Position numbers and translations under genes: made by a program
Notes under the pieces: generated by a model
What the model saw: the letters and a program-made list of their open reading frames with translations, nothing else
Told to the model about the DNA's origin: nothing
The model's database searches: none
Assembly (NCBI GenBank): GCA_037951105.1
Contig: JBAMJV010003971.1
Span: 1-64,000 of the forward strand
Direction of reading: 5' to 3'
Source: Echinarachnius parma
Lineage: Eukaryota; Echinodermata; Echinoidea; Clypeasteroida; Echinarachniidae
DNA: 64,000 nt
In this document: positions 13,301 through 27,600 of the stretch, in pieces
Layout of the letters: each line of letters starts with the position of its first letter
How positions within the stretch are numbered: position 1 is the stretch's first letter

Positions 13301-16300
13301 AATGACTGCCAATTTCTTTTTCTTCAGGAAAAATTACGTATAGAGAGCCGAATTGTGAAAATTAGGCCATCTAGACGCTGTAGTCCCTTTAAAACGCTTA
13401 TTGGCAGTACCGGGAAACATACACAACACATGTATTGCTTGTCTTCCAAGTAGAAAATTGCATTATATTAGTTGCCATTAATTATCCAAATGAGACTTGG
13501 ATAGATGTGTAAACTCAAATTTTGAAGTGGTAACGAGCGTATTATAATTTGTAACACGCATGTTTGTGTGTACTTCTATCGGATTCCTCATCCGGGCTTC
13601 AACAGTTATGATACGTTCTTTCACAATAACATGACATACACATTACAAACAAATTTGTCGGAATTGGTATTAAAAGTTCTTAATGAGACTAAGAAATACA
13701 ACCTTTTTACAACATAAAAAAATAAATTTTAATCCCCAGGTCTGTCGAATTCCTATATCCTGGATTTGAACGCGTCAACATCCCTTTTCCGCCAGAATAT
13801 AGGATACCGTCAAACCTGTCTTAGTGATCACCTGTCTACAGCAGCTAACCTGCCTATATAGTATTGGCTACCAATATTGACCCCCTGCAGCGTAAAACAA
13901 TGTTACAGAACCTGTATATAGAGGTCACCTGTCTACAGTAGCCAATTGTCTTGTAACACAGGTTTGAACAAAAAAACACTAACCAATACCGTTTCCCAAA
14001 GTATCCAAATGTATCAGCAAATCAATAATTGACACGAATAATGTAACTACGACTAAGATGAATGTTTTCTATTTTTGTTTTACATCATTACATGTATGAA
14101 GGACAATGGACAAACTCAATCACGTTCATAGTAACAATGCATTACATGGGGCACGGATAAAGGACCATACAAAAACATGAAGGACTAACGATTTTTAATA
14201 AAAACAAATACAATTATAACATTTTAAAAAGTACATGTGATTTTCTCATTCAATGGCTATGCGACGAGTTTTCTTTAACCGTGGTGGCGCGTGAAATCGG
14301 CCACGTTGATGAACTCGGCCACCTATGTTGCAATGTACCGCTAGCGTGCACCATTGAAACACAAGTACTGTTTGGCAAAAAAGTAACAATTTTGCGGTCC
14401 CGATCTCTGGTAGCCTACTCTATGGTGGCATTATAAGGATATTTTTGCAAAATTATCGCAAAACATTGCAAAGTTCGCGAAAATTTCCCTTTAATGCCAC
14501 CATACTGTTTGCTTCAAATGTTTGCATGTAGGTGGCCGGGTTCTCCACCTGACCGAGTTCACCCGCCACTCAAGTATACCAGTTTGACTTAACACAAATC
14601 AGCAGAACTTAATCACACGCATGTATTTTGATTTAACTTACCAACATGGTGGTGCGGAGGTCGAATTCCTGGAAGAACTGGGTGATGAAGATGTGGACGG
14701 ACACCATGTCATTGTTATCGTGGTCTTCGACGTCCTTGATGATGTCTGTCAGCCACTCGAAGTGCTTCTGCGTCCGCGTCACCCATACGAAGTACACCTA
14801 GTGGGCAGAGGCAATATCATATACAATCCCATCACAATTATCATTATTGATGTGCATTTTGTTATGGATTTGTATTTGTTTTGTGTTAACATGTATTTAG
14901 TTTTTACAGTCGCATTCAATCAATTATGATCATCGTCTGGGACTGGCCTTTATCATCACCATCATAGAGGCACAGCCCAGGTCTAGTCCAGTTTAGACCC
15001 TTGTAGACTTATTCACCTCCTATATAGCGCTTCCAACGAGAGATCTGCGCCATGAGCAGTGATTTGCACCACTCCAATGATATTATATGGTGGTTCAATA
15101 CCACCAGGGCCCCGTTGCAGAAAGAATATCGGTCGTAACTTTACAGTCGATTTATTGAGTCGTAAGTTTATATCAATTTCAAATGTCCGTTGCAGAAAGG
15201 AGGTTTAAATTCAACCGTAAGTGCATTTGACTTGCGCTCGATTTCTTTAGAAAATGCCATTTAAAACATAATTCAACACGGCTGGGATAAAGACAACGAC
15301 CCATTACCGCGAAATTCAGCGTATTTCCCGCGGAATTTGGCTTGTTGTTATGATATGAGACGCGGCAGACAAATCTAATTTTTCATACAGTCCTGCTTCG
15401 AGTGGTGAGCGGTAAGTACACATTTTACACCTTTTACAAAGATAAATTAATCGGCATTGATATGTAGTGTAAACTTACCTTATTATGTTGCTATGTAATG
15501 ATCTTAACTGTTGCTCATTTTGTATAGAATCGTCATTATGCTAGCATAATGGTATCTCGAATGCAGATTCGCAACGTATATTATTACAATGTTACCCCAT
15601 GTGTTGAAATCCATGTTAGTACATAGTATCCATATACCATTTCCAAACTCGAAACTGTTTCTGTGATTTGTGAACTCATTTTTATATGGGAATAGGAAAA
15701 TTGTACCTGAACATCAGAGACATCTATGAAACCTGTTTTAATTAATTATTTGTAGATGTTGTATTTGATATATGGTCTATCTTTCAAATATTTGCCAAAT
15801 ACATGTATGACAAATTGAATATGTGTAAAAAATAAGTTAAACTTTTAAAGCAAAACTGAAATACAAAATTTAAAAAAAGGTATACATGCCATGGCCATCA
15901 AGGGCAATGCAAAGATGAAATTTGGGCGCTTATGTGGTTTCGTACTCCTTTTTTGGGTTTTTTCCAACGCTTCATTCGTCTTTAAACTCAACTAAATTAG
16001 TTTGTTATTTGTATTATATTATATTACTCACTGCACTTTGACCTTATCCCTCGATGGTCTGTTGTAATATTTTGGTCAACATTTAAGCCCTCTTTTGGGC
16101 GACTTTAATAAATGGGTTTTTGCCGCAACGGCACTAGCTTTGCGGTCGCAAAAATTGAAATAGCGGGACTTCGCGAGCAGCTATGCCGTTAGCTACCGGT
16201 GACATGAACGTGGAGAGAGTACTACTCCTGCGCCCGTGAAGTCCTGCTATTTCGATTTTTGCGACCGCGAAGCTGGTGCCGCGACGCTTTCAAAGCCATC

Positions 16301-19300
16301 GATTAAAGTTGCCAAAAAAGGGCCTAAATGTTGACCAAAATATTACAACAGAGCATTGGGGGATAAGGACAAAGCGCAGTGAGTAAAACTAATTTAGTTG
16401 AGTTTAAAGACAAATAAGGCATTGGAAAAGAAAGAAAAAACAAAGGGTACGCAACCACATTAGTGCCAAAATGTGTATGTTCTCAATGCATGAGAATTTA
16501 CTGGCAGGTAATATTGTATAACATTAAATATTATGGAGGACCAAATTACAAAATTAGCCCCTGTGAGTCCATGCACTGATGCAGTCTCAGTCATGTGTTC
16601 AAATTGATGTGGTAATTTGCACTCTTTACTGTACAATTCCACAGTGGTATACAGCCATATAGTTATAACAACAAGTGGGAGAGAGGCAGAATAATCACAG
16701 AAGAAATCACCAGAATGGACAGGCTGATGAAAGGAGGAAAGCGAAAGAGAGAGGAGGACATGCTGGAGCCATTTGCCTTGGAGTAAGCTGTCGAGCCACT
16801 GGTGTTGCCCCCAGGCCAAGCCACAGCAATGGGATAGGTGAGAACTTGACGATCTTACACAAAATGCTTTTTTAAACAAATATTGAAGCTTTTATTTTTC
16901 TTTGATACTTATGACGTTAGTTTGTAGTTCAGTTAGCATGAAATAATTATGGGTTAAGTAGGTCACTTGCTAAAAGATAATTAAAAAAATGATTTTGTTG
17001 CTCAAAATTAAAATGTTTTATTAGTATGGCATTCTTTACAAAGTCAACGGGCTAACATGTACATGACTTAATTCGTCTCTTTGGGCTCGTTTAAAATAGA
17101 ATGCTGGTTTATAAAATGTAATTGATTACTTATCCCTTGAACATTCCAGTTTGCAGGTGAGCATGGATTGGATAGCCTGTGATGTGACCAAAACAAATGG
17201 TTTTAATTAGTATTTTATCTAGAGCTGTGACAGCTTGTACCATGACATTTCAAGGTGATAGGTATGTCCAAGACATTGACTGTGGGAACAAAATTATTAA
17301 TCTGAATGATGAAACTGTGTCATTGAATATAGTTTAGGTAACAAGACTAAGTATACTCTATTTTTTATTTTCATGTTATGTATTATATTTCAGCTCATCA
17401 AGCAGCCTCTTGTGTATGCAGTAGACGCCTGGATTTGCGGAGCTAGCTAGCAGATAGAAGACGACGACAAACGGGATCCGCCCAAGCTGGAGAAGGATGA
17501 CAGAGCAAGACGGTGTGGCAAGATTGGTAGAGCGTGTGCCTTCCAATGTGAGGTCCCAAATTCGAGCCCAAGGTATGTCACCCGGAAGGATGGAAAGGAG
17601 TTACGTAGCCATGTCTGCACCTTGGAGTTTGCCTAGCTGGAATCCTCCCCAGGAAGTGGACAATGTGCACTTTTTGAGCTGACTGGGGTGATGCAACGGG
17701 AGCGCCGTGGGGGGGGGGTAGCCAGGAAGTCGTAGACAATTTTCAATGCGGAGATCAACCATTTTCGAAGCTGAGACTACGCTTTTTTGCAGTTTTCGAG
17801 GCCAAGACCACTCGACCGCTTAAATTTTGTCTCAAGACCATTTAAAATTTGAAAAAAAACACAGTCATTTTCGGTCAAAGGGGGGGGGAGGGGGGGGGGG
17901 GGTTAAACACCCTAAACCCCCCCCCCTGGGTACGCCTATGCGTGCGCTACATTTAAGTAGCCACAATTATTATTAATTGGGGGAAAAGGAGTAAAGGACT
18001 GGCATAGTCACTAGAGAATGTATTCATTTCACTACAAAATAATAACATTCTATTTGATGGAATGAATCGAAAGTCATGTGTTGTGTACTCTTTTTGGATT
18101 AAAAATTTGAAGAATAAAAATACATGCACTTTGTTGGCCTTTTTTATTCTCAGTCAAGTAAAGCATTACCCTTTGTTTCAATACAGGCCTTTACGATTTA
18201 ATATAGTAAAACCTTAGTACTGTATAATGACCATTGCAGAGTAACAAGAAAAGTTACCACTGCAATTAGTTTGCTGGTATAGAAAAGTGGCTTCTGAGAA
18301 AAGTTTGACTGGATGTTTGTGTGTGTCTGTGTGTGTGTGTTTATGTATGTATATATGTGTATAGTCTGTATTGTATGCATGTATGTATGAAATTATGAAT
18401 CAGTGTGTAACACTGTATGATTATCTGTTTTATGAGGATGAGTTTTATCTGTATTTATGTGCTTGAATGAGTGTGTATGTTGGTATGTTTGCCCATGTTT
18501 GTGCCTTGTGAATAATTAATCGTAAGTTACGCCAAAGAAAAATCACCTGTTAAAGTTACGATCAATTTTAAAACTTACGACCAATAGTTACGGTTAATAT
18601 CGATCGTAACTTCTTTCTGCAACAGGATTGATCGTAAATCTTGGATTGGTCGTAAGTAAGGCCATTTACGATCAATTTTGGGACTTACGATCGATCGTAA
18701 CTCTTTCTGCAACGGGGCCCAGATCAAATGGGGTGACGCAGATCACTGCTCATGGCGCAGATCTCTCGTTGGCAACGTATAGAAGGTGAATACGTTCGAC
18801 AAGAGTGTCCAAACTAGAAAAGCCTAGGTTTCGAACCCGGGCCGATTTTGGGGCAGAGCGGAGACCAGAAAACCTTTTCATATAATTATGGGCGTAAGCG
18901 TATGTAACATTTTGACAAGCCCTAAAGTCGTAATTTCAGAAACGACTGCATGTGAAAGAAACGTCGGGCGTACAGAAGGGGCTGCATCTGCACGTGAGGG
19001 TGCTAGTTCCATCACCGTTAGTTATGTTTAACTGTTCCTCCTGCCATGTACTCAACTCAGACGCTAGGATATGTGGGATTAGGATTCTTGCAAAAGAACC
19101 TCATAATCATATTTGGGCAGATCACATTTATATGGACTCGATTCAACGTGTTTACAGACCAAACCATCTTATGTGTGAGAACCACTGATCAACTTATAGA
19201 AGTGTTACCTTCTTGCAGGGGAACTTTGCGTTGAGGGATGACTTGTGGACAATGTCCTTGAGGATGGACGCGAAGGGCGTGACCCCGATCCCGGCCCCGA

Positions 19301-22300
19301 CCAGGATCGCGACGTCGAACTTGTACCAGTCTTGATGCCCCTCTCCGTACGGTCCGTCCAGGTAGATCTGGGGGCGAGAGGGTTTAAATGAATAATATTT
19401 AAATAGATAATTGGAGGCTACGAAGGATAACCCCCATCGATTGAAGACAAGGAGTAGCAACTCGGAAAAGAGTGAAATAGTAACCAATCCTTTTGTTCAC
19501 TCGACAAAGGATTGTCCTCCGTTATAACTCCTTGAGAGAGTGGAATGTCACTCTTTGAAATAGTAACTACTATTTTTTCACTCGAAAAGTGGTTGTCCTC
19601 TGTTAACCTCCTTGAGAGAGTATAATTTTCCCTTTTTTCGAGTGAAAAAAAACCCCTCCCTTTTCACTCCAAAGGGGTTGTCCTCTGTTTACCTCCTTGA
19701 GAGAGTGGAATTTAGATCTTTTTTTAGTGTTTTTTTGTTTTACTATTTGACATTAAGAGAATATGAATCATGATGATCACCTTTGGTAGCGGTTCTCCCA
19801 GGACCTCCTTGCTGTCGTATGTCTGCCTGAGGTTCATGGTCCATGGTCCACAGGCCCGGATGTGTAGGGACAGGTTCTCTTCGTGTGGGGCCGACGTCAG
19901 TGTGAACGGATGGTACTCGTTGGCTCCCAGGGCCGTACAGGCGATGCGGACCCACTGACCGGACTTGTACTCGAAGGAGTCCGGGCGTCTGAAAATCAAG
20001 TTGGTCACGTCTGGAAACCACAGGGAAGCAATACACCATTATATATAGAAGATATCTTTTTTATGAATATATATCTCATTTTAGTTTCATGTTTGTTTGT
20101 TTGTTTGTTTATTCGTTTGTTTGTTAGTTAGTAAGTTTTGTTGTTGTATTGATTGTTTGTTTTGTTTGTTTGTCTGCATGTTTTTGCCGTATTGTTTACC
20201 AGACGGGAGCAGCTCTGCCTTCATGACGGGGATCTCGACGGTCCTGCGCCCGATGCTGACGATCTTGTCCATGGTGAAGAGCAGCCCGGGGAACAGGAAG
20301 TAGTTGTAGAAGGACATGGGTTGGATGAGCTGGGCTGAGCCGTGCAGGATCATCAGCATGAAGTAGACGACGTACAGCTGGTGCGTCAGCCAGAATAGAC
20401 GGAAGACGCGACGACGGGAGAACTGCGTGGCGAACACGAAGATGAGCGTGCAGACGATGACCAATAGTGCAGCTGTCACTCCTGTGAGATAGGGGGGGGG
20501 GGGGAAATGTGTAGAAAGATTGGAGAAAGAGTGGTGTCACCTCACATTGGCCGTGTTAACGCATTATCGTTCACAATTTCGCGAAACAATTAAAGGGGTC
20601 AATTTTCGCTTGTAATAGCGAACTAAAACAAATCACGGAACTGGAAAAAAAAGGTATAATTATATTTCATGAATATGTTCGCGGAAAATACAAAATTTCA
20701 TTACAATTTTTGCGAAATTTGAAAAATAGGGTACCATTTCGTGAAGGCCACAAATTGCATTTCATCTGTGTACTTGAAATCTTTAAAAAGGGGTATTTTG
20801 GTTAATGTTCGAAATGCAAAAAAAAAGGTGATTTTTTAATGCCAATTTGTACCCGTTTTTTGTGTTAAAAAGGGGGTATAATTTGCTAAAAATGTACACG
20901 AAACGCCGCAAATAGGGGGTTATTTTCACCTCCAGAACGATCATGTGTCCTGCTTTTGAATACGAAGTGCCACCGCCGTGGAAAGAGACAAGCTTATGAG
21001 AAAGGTTTTTTTAATCCTGAATTGCATTTGTATGGTAAACTTAAACTACAAGTAGTCGGTGCAGTAATGATGGTGTTTGATGAAAGTGAATACAGTGGTG
21101 GAAATGATGATAGTGATTGGGAAGGTTATGATGATGATGATGATGCAATTATATCATAATCACTATGTAACGACAACGTACCTGTGACTGTGGTGCCTAT
21201 CCAGTGATGGAACTTTGGGTGAACATGCGATCTGTTAGAACAAAAAGTGAACAGGAAGGGATGTATAAATTGCCATTAAATGGCACTCATTGGAAAATGC
21301 TTTATATATCATGTTCGAAATAATTATTCAAAAAACGAAATTAAAGTTATTTAAGCAGAATGCTCGCATTACATGTTAAAGTTTTGTTATAGAATGAGGA
21401 ATACGCGCAACCACTCACTATTCACCTTGCACAGAATACTATCCTCGCCCTCTTTTTCGTCTTCTAGCTTACCATTCTTACGATATCGATCTTCTGCACG
21501 CTCCCTCTTGTTTTTCTTTCCCAATTGGATAATACGCATACTGATTATTAATCGGGATTTATCTTATATAACTAATGTGTATGTAAGGTAAAACTGAAAC
21601 TGGAACTAATAACCTTTACCTGAACCAGACATCTGCCAACACACAGTCGAAGTCCTCGGCGACCTGGGTCGACACGTGGTAGAAGTTCACGCCGTGGCCG
21701 ATGGAGTGAATGACTGGCAATGTAATAAGACAAAGATGAGTACAGCGGAACCTCGTTATAACGAATTCTGAAGAAAGAAAACAACTTGGCAATACCACAA
21801 GATAAAGATGCGTGAAGTGAAACATCGTTATAAAGAGCTCTGATGTAACAAAACCCTGGCAATATACAAAGATTAAGATGAGTACAGTGGAACCACGTTA
21901 TAACGACTTCTGAACAAAAAACATTGGCAATACCACAAGATAAAGATACGTAAGGTGGAACCTCGTAATAAAGAGCTCTAATTTTAACCTATTATTATAC
22001 CCTATTATAACGAGGTAATTTTACTGATTACATTCCTTTATATTCTTATGGGTTGTTTAAACAATAACAAGATACCTGTTATAACAAGGTAGTTTTCAAG
22101 GTCACATGCACGGACCTTGTTATAAAGAGGGTCCTATGTAAATGATTAACATGAATAATACATCATTCGATATATTAATTATTGGATGTAAGGTACGTAC
22201 GTAACACAAATTCTAAATAAGACAAGTTTAACCCTTGAAATAACTTATTGGTGACGATGTTATTACGCACACCCTCTCAATATGTCCATGCCTTAAGAAG

Positions 22301-24601
22301 CAGTGCTGCTTTCAAAACCTTTCAAAACTAGATTGAGGGTTTGAGCTCTGTCTAAATCTGGCCAAACATTAATTGGCGATCAGATGACGGCATGAAAGAA
22401 TAAGGTAAAATACAATAATGGAACCGACAAATATGGACAAAACTGATGGAATCTTCTGGACCGTTTTGCCAAACAATAGACAAGCGGACGATGGGCATAA
22501 AAGAAGATACCGGTAATACAATTTGGTAATGAACATAACACATACGAACAGGCAAAAGAAAAATGACTTGCCCATGGCCAAACATTGCTGGACACGGTCG
22601 GAAGGAGAATATAGAATAAGTTATGAAACATACGAATAAGGACAAACCAAAGAAAACGTATTACTTGAACAATATATAGAAAGGGTAATGAACCAACCAA
22701 ATAAATCAAAGAGATAACCAAAAGTGGTAACTTACCGGACCATAAGAGCGCGGTGACGGCAACCAGCTTGTGGAAGCGCAGGTAGGCATCGAACGGGACG
22801 TAGTGGGCGACGAAGGTCTCCCTCAGTTTGGTAAGGGTATTCCTGGACACGGTGATCAGGAGGGTGGCGTAGGTGAACATGAGCCCCGAGGCTGCCCCGC
22901 GGGTGATGGGCAGGCCCCAGCTCGTGATGCGCCGGGTCCCTTTGTCCTCGGAGAACGTGGTGTATTCTACAGGCGGGATAATAACATATTTTTAAAAAAT
23001 ACAAGGAAGATGGCTGGATGAACCTAAGTAATTTGAAGAAATGTTGGCTAAAGGTAGCCTACTTTGCATGTCTAGTTTGGCATCACTTTAATCTAAAGTT
23101 GTGTAGGAAGTAACAGTATTTGATTCATGATCCAGTATCACTGTTCAGACCACTTTCGGACAGGTTCCGTCAGAAACTTCGGTCAGGTTATACATCATAC
23201 CCTATACATTTACGATCTTTACATTTCGCCTGACTTACGGAAGAACTTCTGGAGGAAGACGCCCATCATGACGGACATGTAGAGGACGAGCCAGAAGATC
23301 TCGAGTTTGTTGTTCTCCACGAAGCTGGTCACCATGTTGACGGCGCGGACGAGCCTGTTCTCGGAGACCGTCTTTTCAAGCGTTTTGATGCGTACGTTGT
23401 TCTTGGCCTTCTTGGCTGAACGTCTCGACCTGCACATGCGAATGCGAGTGGTTATATATATGATTTGTTTGTTATTATGGAAATAAAGTTATGAACCATT
23501 ATTAATTTTTGTTATAATATTATATAATTGCGTTCGAATTACGATGTGATTTCGTGAGACAAGTACAAAACTGCATTAGCGCTATTTAGCACTATGATGA
23601 CATCATTCATTGTAATTGTACTCGCGACTGGTAGGCTTTGATCTGCGAGCGACGTTGATAAAGTGTGTTTTATGAGACACCTATTATTATGTTATTAAGA
23701 AAATTTTATTGAAATAAATCAATTGTTTTGGAATGAGTTAAATGAAATTTTAAAAATTAAACATTGTGTGATAAATCAATGGCAGTGTATATTTTGACAA
23801 CGTCTAATATACGTTGCAATGAATAATATTTCATAATTGGCCTAGAAATATTCATTTGGGATTTGCATTATCTTACGATGTTTTAATTTACTTTGATATT
23901 TCCCCAATCGTTACATAATTCCGAGGGATTTCCTATTAAATGTTTGTATTGTATTGTTCCAAAAAAAGAAAACTCACTACCGAAGTAATGATGTCACATG
24001 TTAAGTTACATATGGTTAGAATAAAAACGTGTCCTTTGATTCCGATTTTGGGGTAGAGGGTCGAGCTGGATTATTTCCGTCTTAAGCTGGGTTCCCACTG
24101 CCGATCAGATCAACTCGATCAAGCCCGATCAGGCTATTTTGGCATATTTTTGCCTGTTCGGGCTTGCTCGGCAAGGGCGATCGGGGTCGATCTACCTTGA
24201 TCGGCATGGTCCCGCTCCCTACACGAATATTTTTGACAGTCAAAAATATTCGTGTAGGGGTCGAGAAGGCAAGCGATCGACCAGCGATCGTGTATTGATC
24301 GAGTGGAGGTCTAGCTGGTCGGGAAACGATCGTATAGAGATCTAGTTTGGTCTGGATGGATTTTTTCCACCGATCATCTCGATCTATACTCGACTACGAC
24401 ACGATTGGTTCCCGATCAACTCGATCATGGTTCGATCTGTTTTTATTAACAACTCGACCGCTACACGAGCGCTACGCGACTTCCTTAAACCGCTACTCTC
24501 ATTTTTTCACTGCTACTCGAGCGCACTCGATCACATCCCGAGCACGAAGAGCTAAATGTAGAGTGTGCACTACTGCTGACATTGAGTGAGATGATGGTGA
24601 C

Positions 24602-24636
<35 letters not shown>

Positions 24637-27600
24637 CGATGATGATAATGATGATGATGATGAATTTGTGATCAAATGAAACATTTTTTTAAATCATCTT
24701 TTAAACGTCATAAATTAGAATCTAAAACATTTCAATCGTAATGTTGTTTAAACGTTATTGGAATATTGTAGCTAAATCTGTTAGTATGTCATTATAACAT
24801 CAAGTTCATGTATTAAGGACATTTTAAAGAGACTTTTATAAAATGTTTCGCTCTAGCATTTTAAAAACATTAATTTATTGACATTAGTAGTAAATGATTT
24901 TATTTAAGAAATAAATCAACATTTAAAAAATGTTTCTCACCTTACTTTTTCTAGAAATTGTCTTTTAAATATTGATGCAGAATATCATGCGAGTATTAGA
25001 CATCATGAATCATGACCTTTTCTATTTTAGTATAAAGAGATTTTTTAAATGTTAAAGGGGTAGTTTAGTTTTGGTAAGGCTGAACTTTAATAGCCAAAAC
25101 CTCACACAGTAAAAAAAAGGTATACAAAATTACAAGCGACTAGGTAAAAAGCCTGTTATCATTCAAAAAGAGCAATTAAAACACACGAGGGTGCTTTTTA
25201 AAAAGGCATTGGTTTCAACCATTTTTCATACAAAATTATGTATGTGATGTTGTATTGATATAATTATTAAATAGCGAGATCATCAACAACTTTAACAAAA
25301 AAACGCTTTTGACATTTTAAAAAAAAGTGCAAGCATTTTTTTTCTACATATATTATCTAATTATTTGGGCCCCAAATAATTATAAGATCAGATATATTTA
25401 TTGATATTTTAGCCGTTTCTGGGTCGATTTTGACCAAATAAAGCTCATTCTGCCATTATAATTGCATGTTCTCTCAAATTCGACACTCAGTTTTTCATTA
25501 CCTCACAAAACATTTTTTATGTGCAGCGCCCTCTCTACCAAAACTAAACTACCCCTTTAAATTTGTGATAAAATGAAACATTTTGTAAAATCATCGTTTA
25601 AATGTCATAAATTTGAATCTAAAACATGATCGTAATGTTGTTTAAACGTTATTGGAATATTTTAGCATAATCTTTGATTATGTCAATATAACATCAAGTT
25701 TCTGCTTTAAAGCCCAAGTCCAGTTTCGGGAAAGTAGCCGAATAGATCTATATTGATCATTATTGTTGAATATGTATTGAAATAGGGCTTTTGTGGTACA
25801 AATCTGAACCTAAGCATCGTTAAATACAGAAATATCGGAATAAATCACTATTTCGTAATACACGTAGCGTACATGGCGTATGGGCGATATATATCTATGC
25901 CTACATTGCTATATTATGCCTGGATAATCCTATATTAGTATAATTATATTCTTTTACATTATTGGTAATAAGAGCTTTCATTTCATTTTTTGAGGGGGGG
26001 GGGGGGGGGGGGCGTTTCCAAACTGGTCTTTACCTTTAAGGACATTTTGAATATACGTTTGTAAATGTCCCGCTCTTGCATTTTTAAAACATCAAGGTAT
26101 GACAGTAGTAAATGTTTTATCTAAGAAAAACAAAATCAACATTTAAAAAATATTTGTCATACTTACATTTTCTAGAAAATGTCTTTTAAACATTAATGCA
26201 GGATGTCATGCGATTATTACACAGCATGATTCATGACATTTTCTTTTTCAGTATATATAACTATTTTTTATGTTAATTTTGTGATAAAATGAAACATTTT
26301 GTAAACTCATCCTAAAACGCCATAAAATGTGAATCTAAAACATTTTAATCGTAATGTTGTAGAAACGTTTTTGGAATATTGTAGCAAACACTTAAATTAT
26401 GTTATTATAACATCAAGTTTATGTGTTAAGGACATTTAAAAAGACTTTTTAAGAATGTTTCGCTCTTGCATTTTAAAAACATTCAGTTATAGACATTAGA
26501 AGTAAATGTTTTTTTAAGGAAAGAAAATACCATTTAAAAATGTTTGTGATATTTACATTTCATTGAACATGTTGTTTAACAATGAATAAAATACAAATCG
26601 AAAAAATTTCAGTCCTTATGTTGTTGAAACATTTTTTTTATATTGTAAACAAATCTTAGATTTTGTTATCAAAACATCAGGTTGATGTTTTCAAGACATC
26701 TTAATTATATACTATTATAATATTTTGTTTTTGCATTGATTACACATTTTATTATCAACATTAGAAGTTAATGTTTTTTTCTTAAAGGAAAAATCAACAT
26801 TTAACAAATGTTTGTCATATTTTGTTTCCTGGAAAATGTTGTCTTAACATTTAAAATAGAGTGGCATTTGTTTTTTATAAAACATTCCTCACAACATTAT
26901 TTATCTGAAAATATTATTTCTGTTTTAATATATTGTAAATATGTTTCAAAAATAACATTTTATTTAATGTTGTATTATTATTATTAAAACATTCACTAAA
27001 AAAATATAATGTTACTTAAATATTTGTATACTGTTTGTTAGAAAACATTTGAAGTTAACAACTTTGGGACCTTACGGAAATGTTTTTAAAATGTTTTGTG
27101 TATAGTATAGCTGGGTATAGTATCTTGAAGACATAGCACATCGCAGTTTATTTGTTTGCACAGATGTGCAAGGACTTGTTCCATGATAGCTCCGGCAGGG
27201 GCGGTCGTGATAGGGAACCCTCAGCGGGATGGCTCTGGGGTGCTGCTTTAAAGGGAAATTGTGTTACGTTTGTCTTGGTCTTAATCGTAATATTATTATT
27301 AATCTTGGTCTAAGTCATTATTGATCCTTGATCTTCGATGATTCAAATACTGATCAAAAGCGAACTTCTGCAAACACAACGAATTCACGACTCATCGTCG
27401 ACTCCTGTACGAGCAGGTCGACCTGCCCGAGTCGAGTTCGTGTAGAGATCGTGTTGACGTCCAGTTGGTCTAGATGGTCTAGTACATATCGTATAGGGAT
27501 CGTATATGCATCGGAATGATCGAGTAGAGATCGAAGTTGTTGTCAAGTATACGTCGCGAAGAAGTCGTGAATGGTCGGATGTGGGTCGTAAACGATCGAA

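Larger units (their letters stand above)
15107..18720. mobile_element. 3.6-kb TIR element with GGGCCCCGTTGCAGAAAG ends
   Basis: GGGCCCCGTTGCAGAAAGA at 15107 and its exact complement ending at 18720 bound the unit. Inside each end are clusters of GATCGTAA-type words (15120-15240 and 18520-18700). No intact transposase frame is visible; short basic frames near 16675-16785 and 17497-17680 are not recognised. It is nested in DUOX intron 27 and itself carries a foldback element and a SINE. Confidence 0.7.
24662..27060 (+). repeat. AT-rich tandem array, unit about 290-390 bp, decaying rightward
   Basis: Units begin TTTGTGATAAAATGAAACATTT at 24664, 25562 and 26278. They share AATCGTAATGTTG, AACATCAAGTT, TTTCGCTCTTGCATTTT and ATTTTCTAGAAA blocks in fixed order. 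A diverged unit follows from about 26560. Two MITEs (25056-25556 and 25711-26035) interrupt it. Confidence 0.8.

Noticed and set aside
16460-16879. 139-codon minus-strand frame inside the 3.6-kb TIR element
   Set aside because: No transposase motif or domain; the opposite strand is also partly open. Left as an undetermined remnant.
20087-20199. Extension of DUOX exon 25 into a TTTG repeat
   Set aside because: A clear donor GTAAAC at 20199 ends the exon in the right phase, and exon 26 continues the protein.
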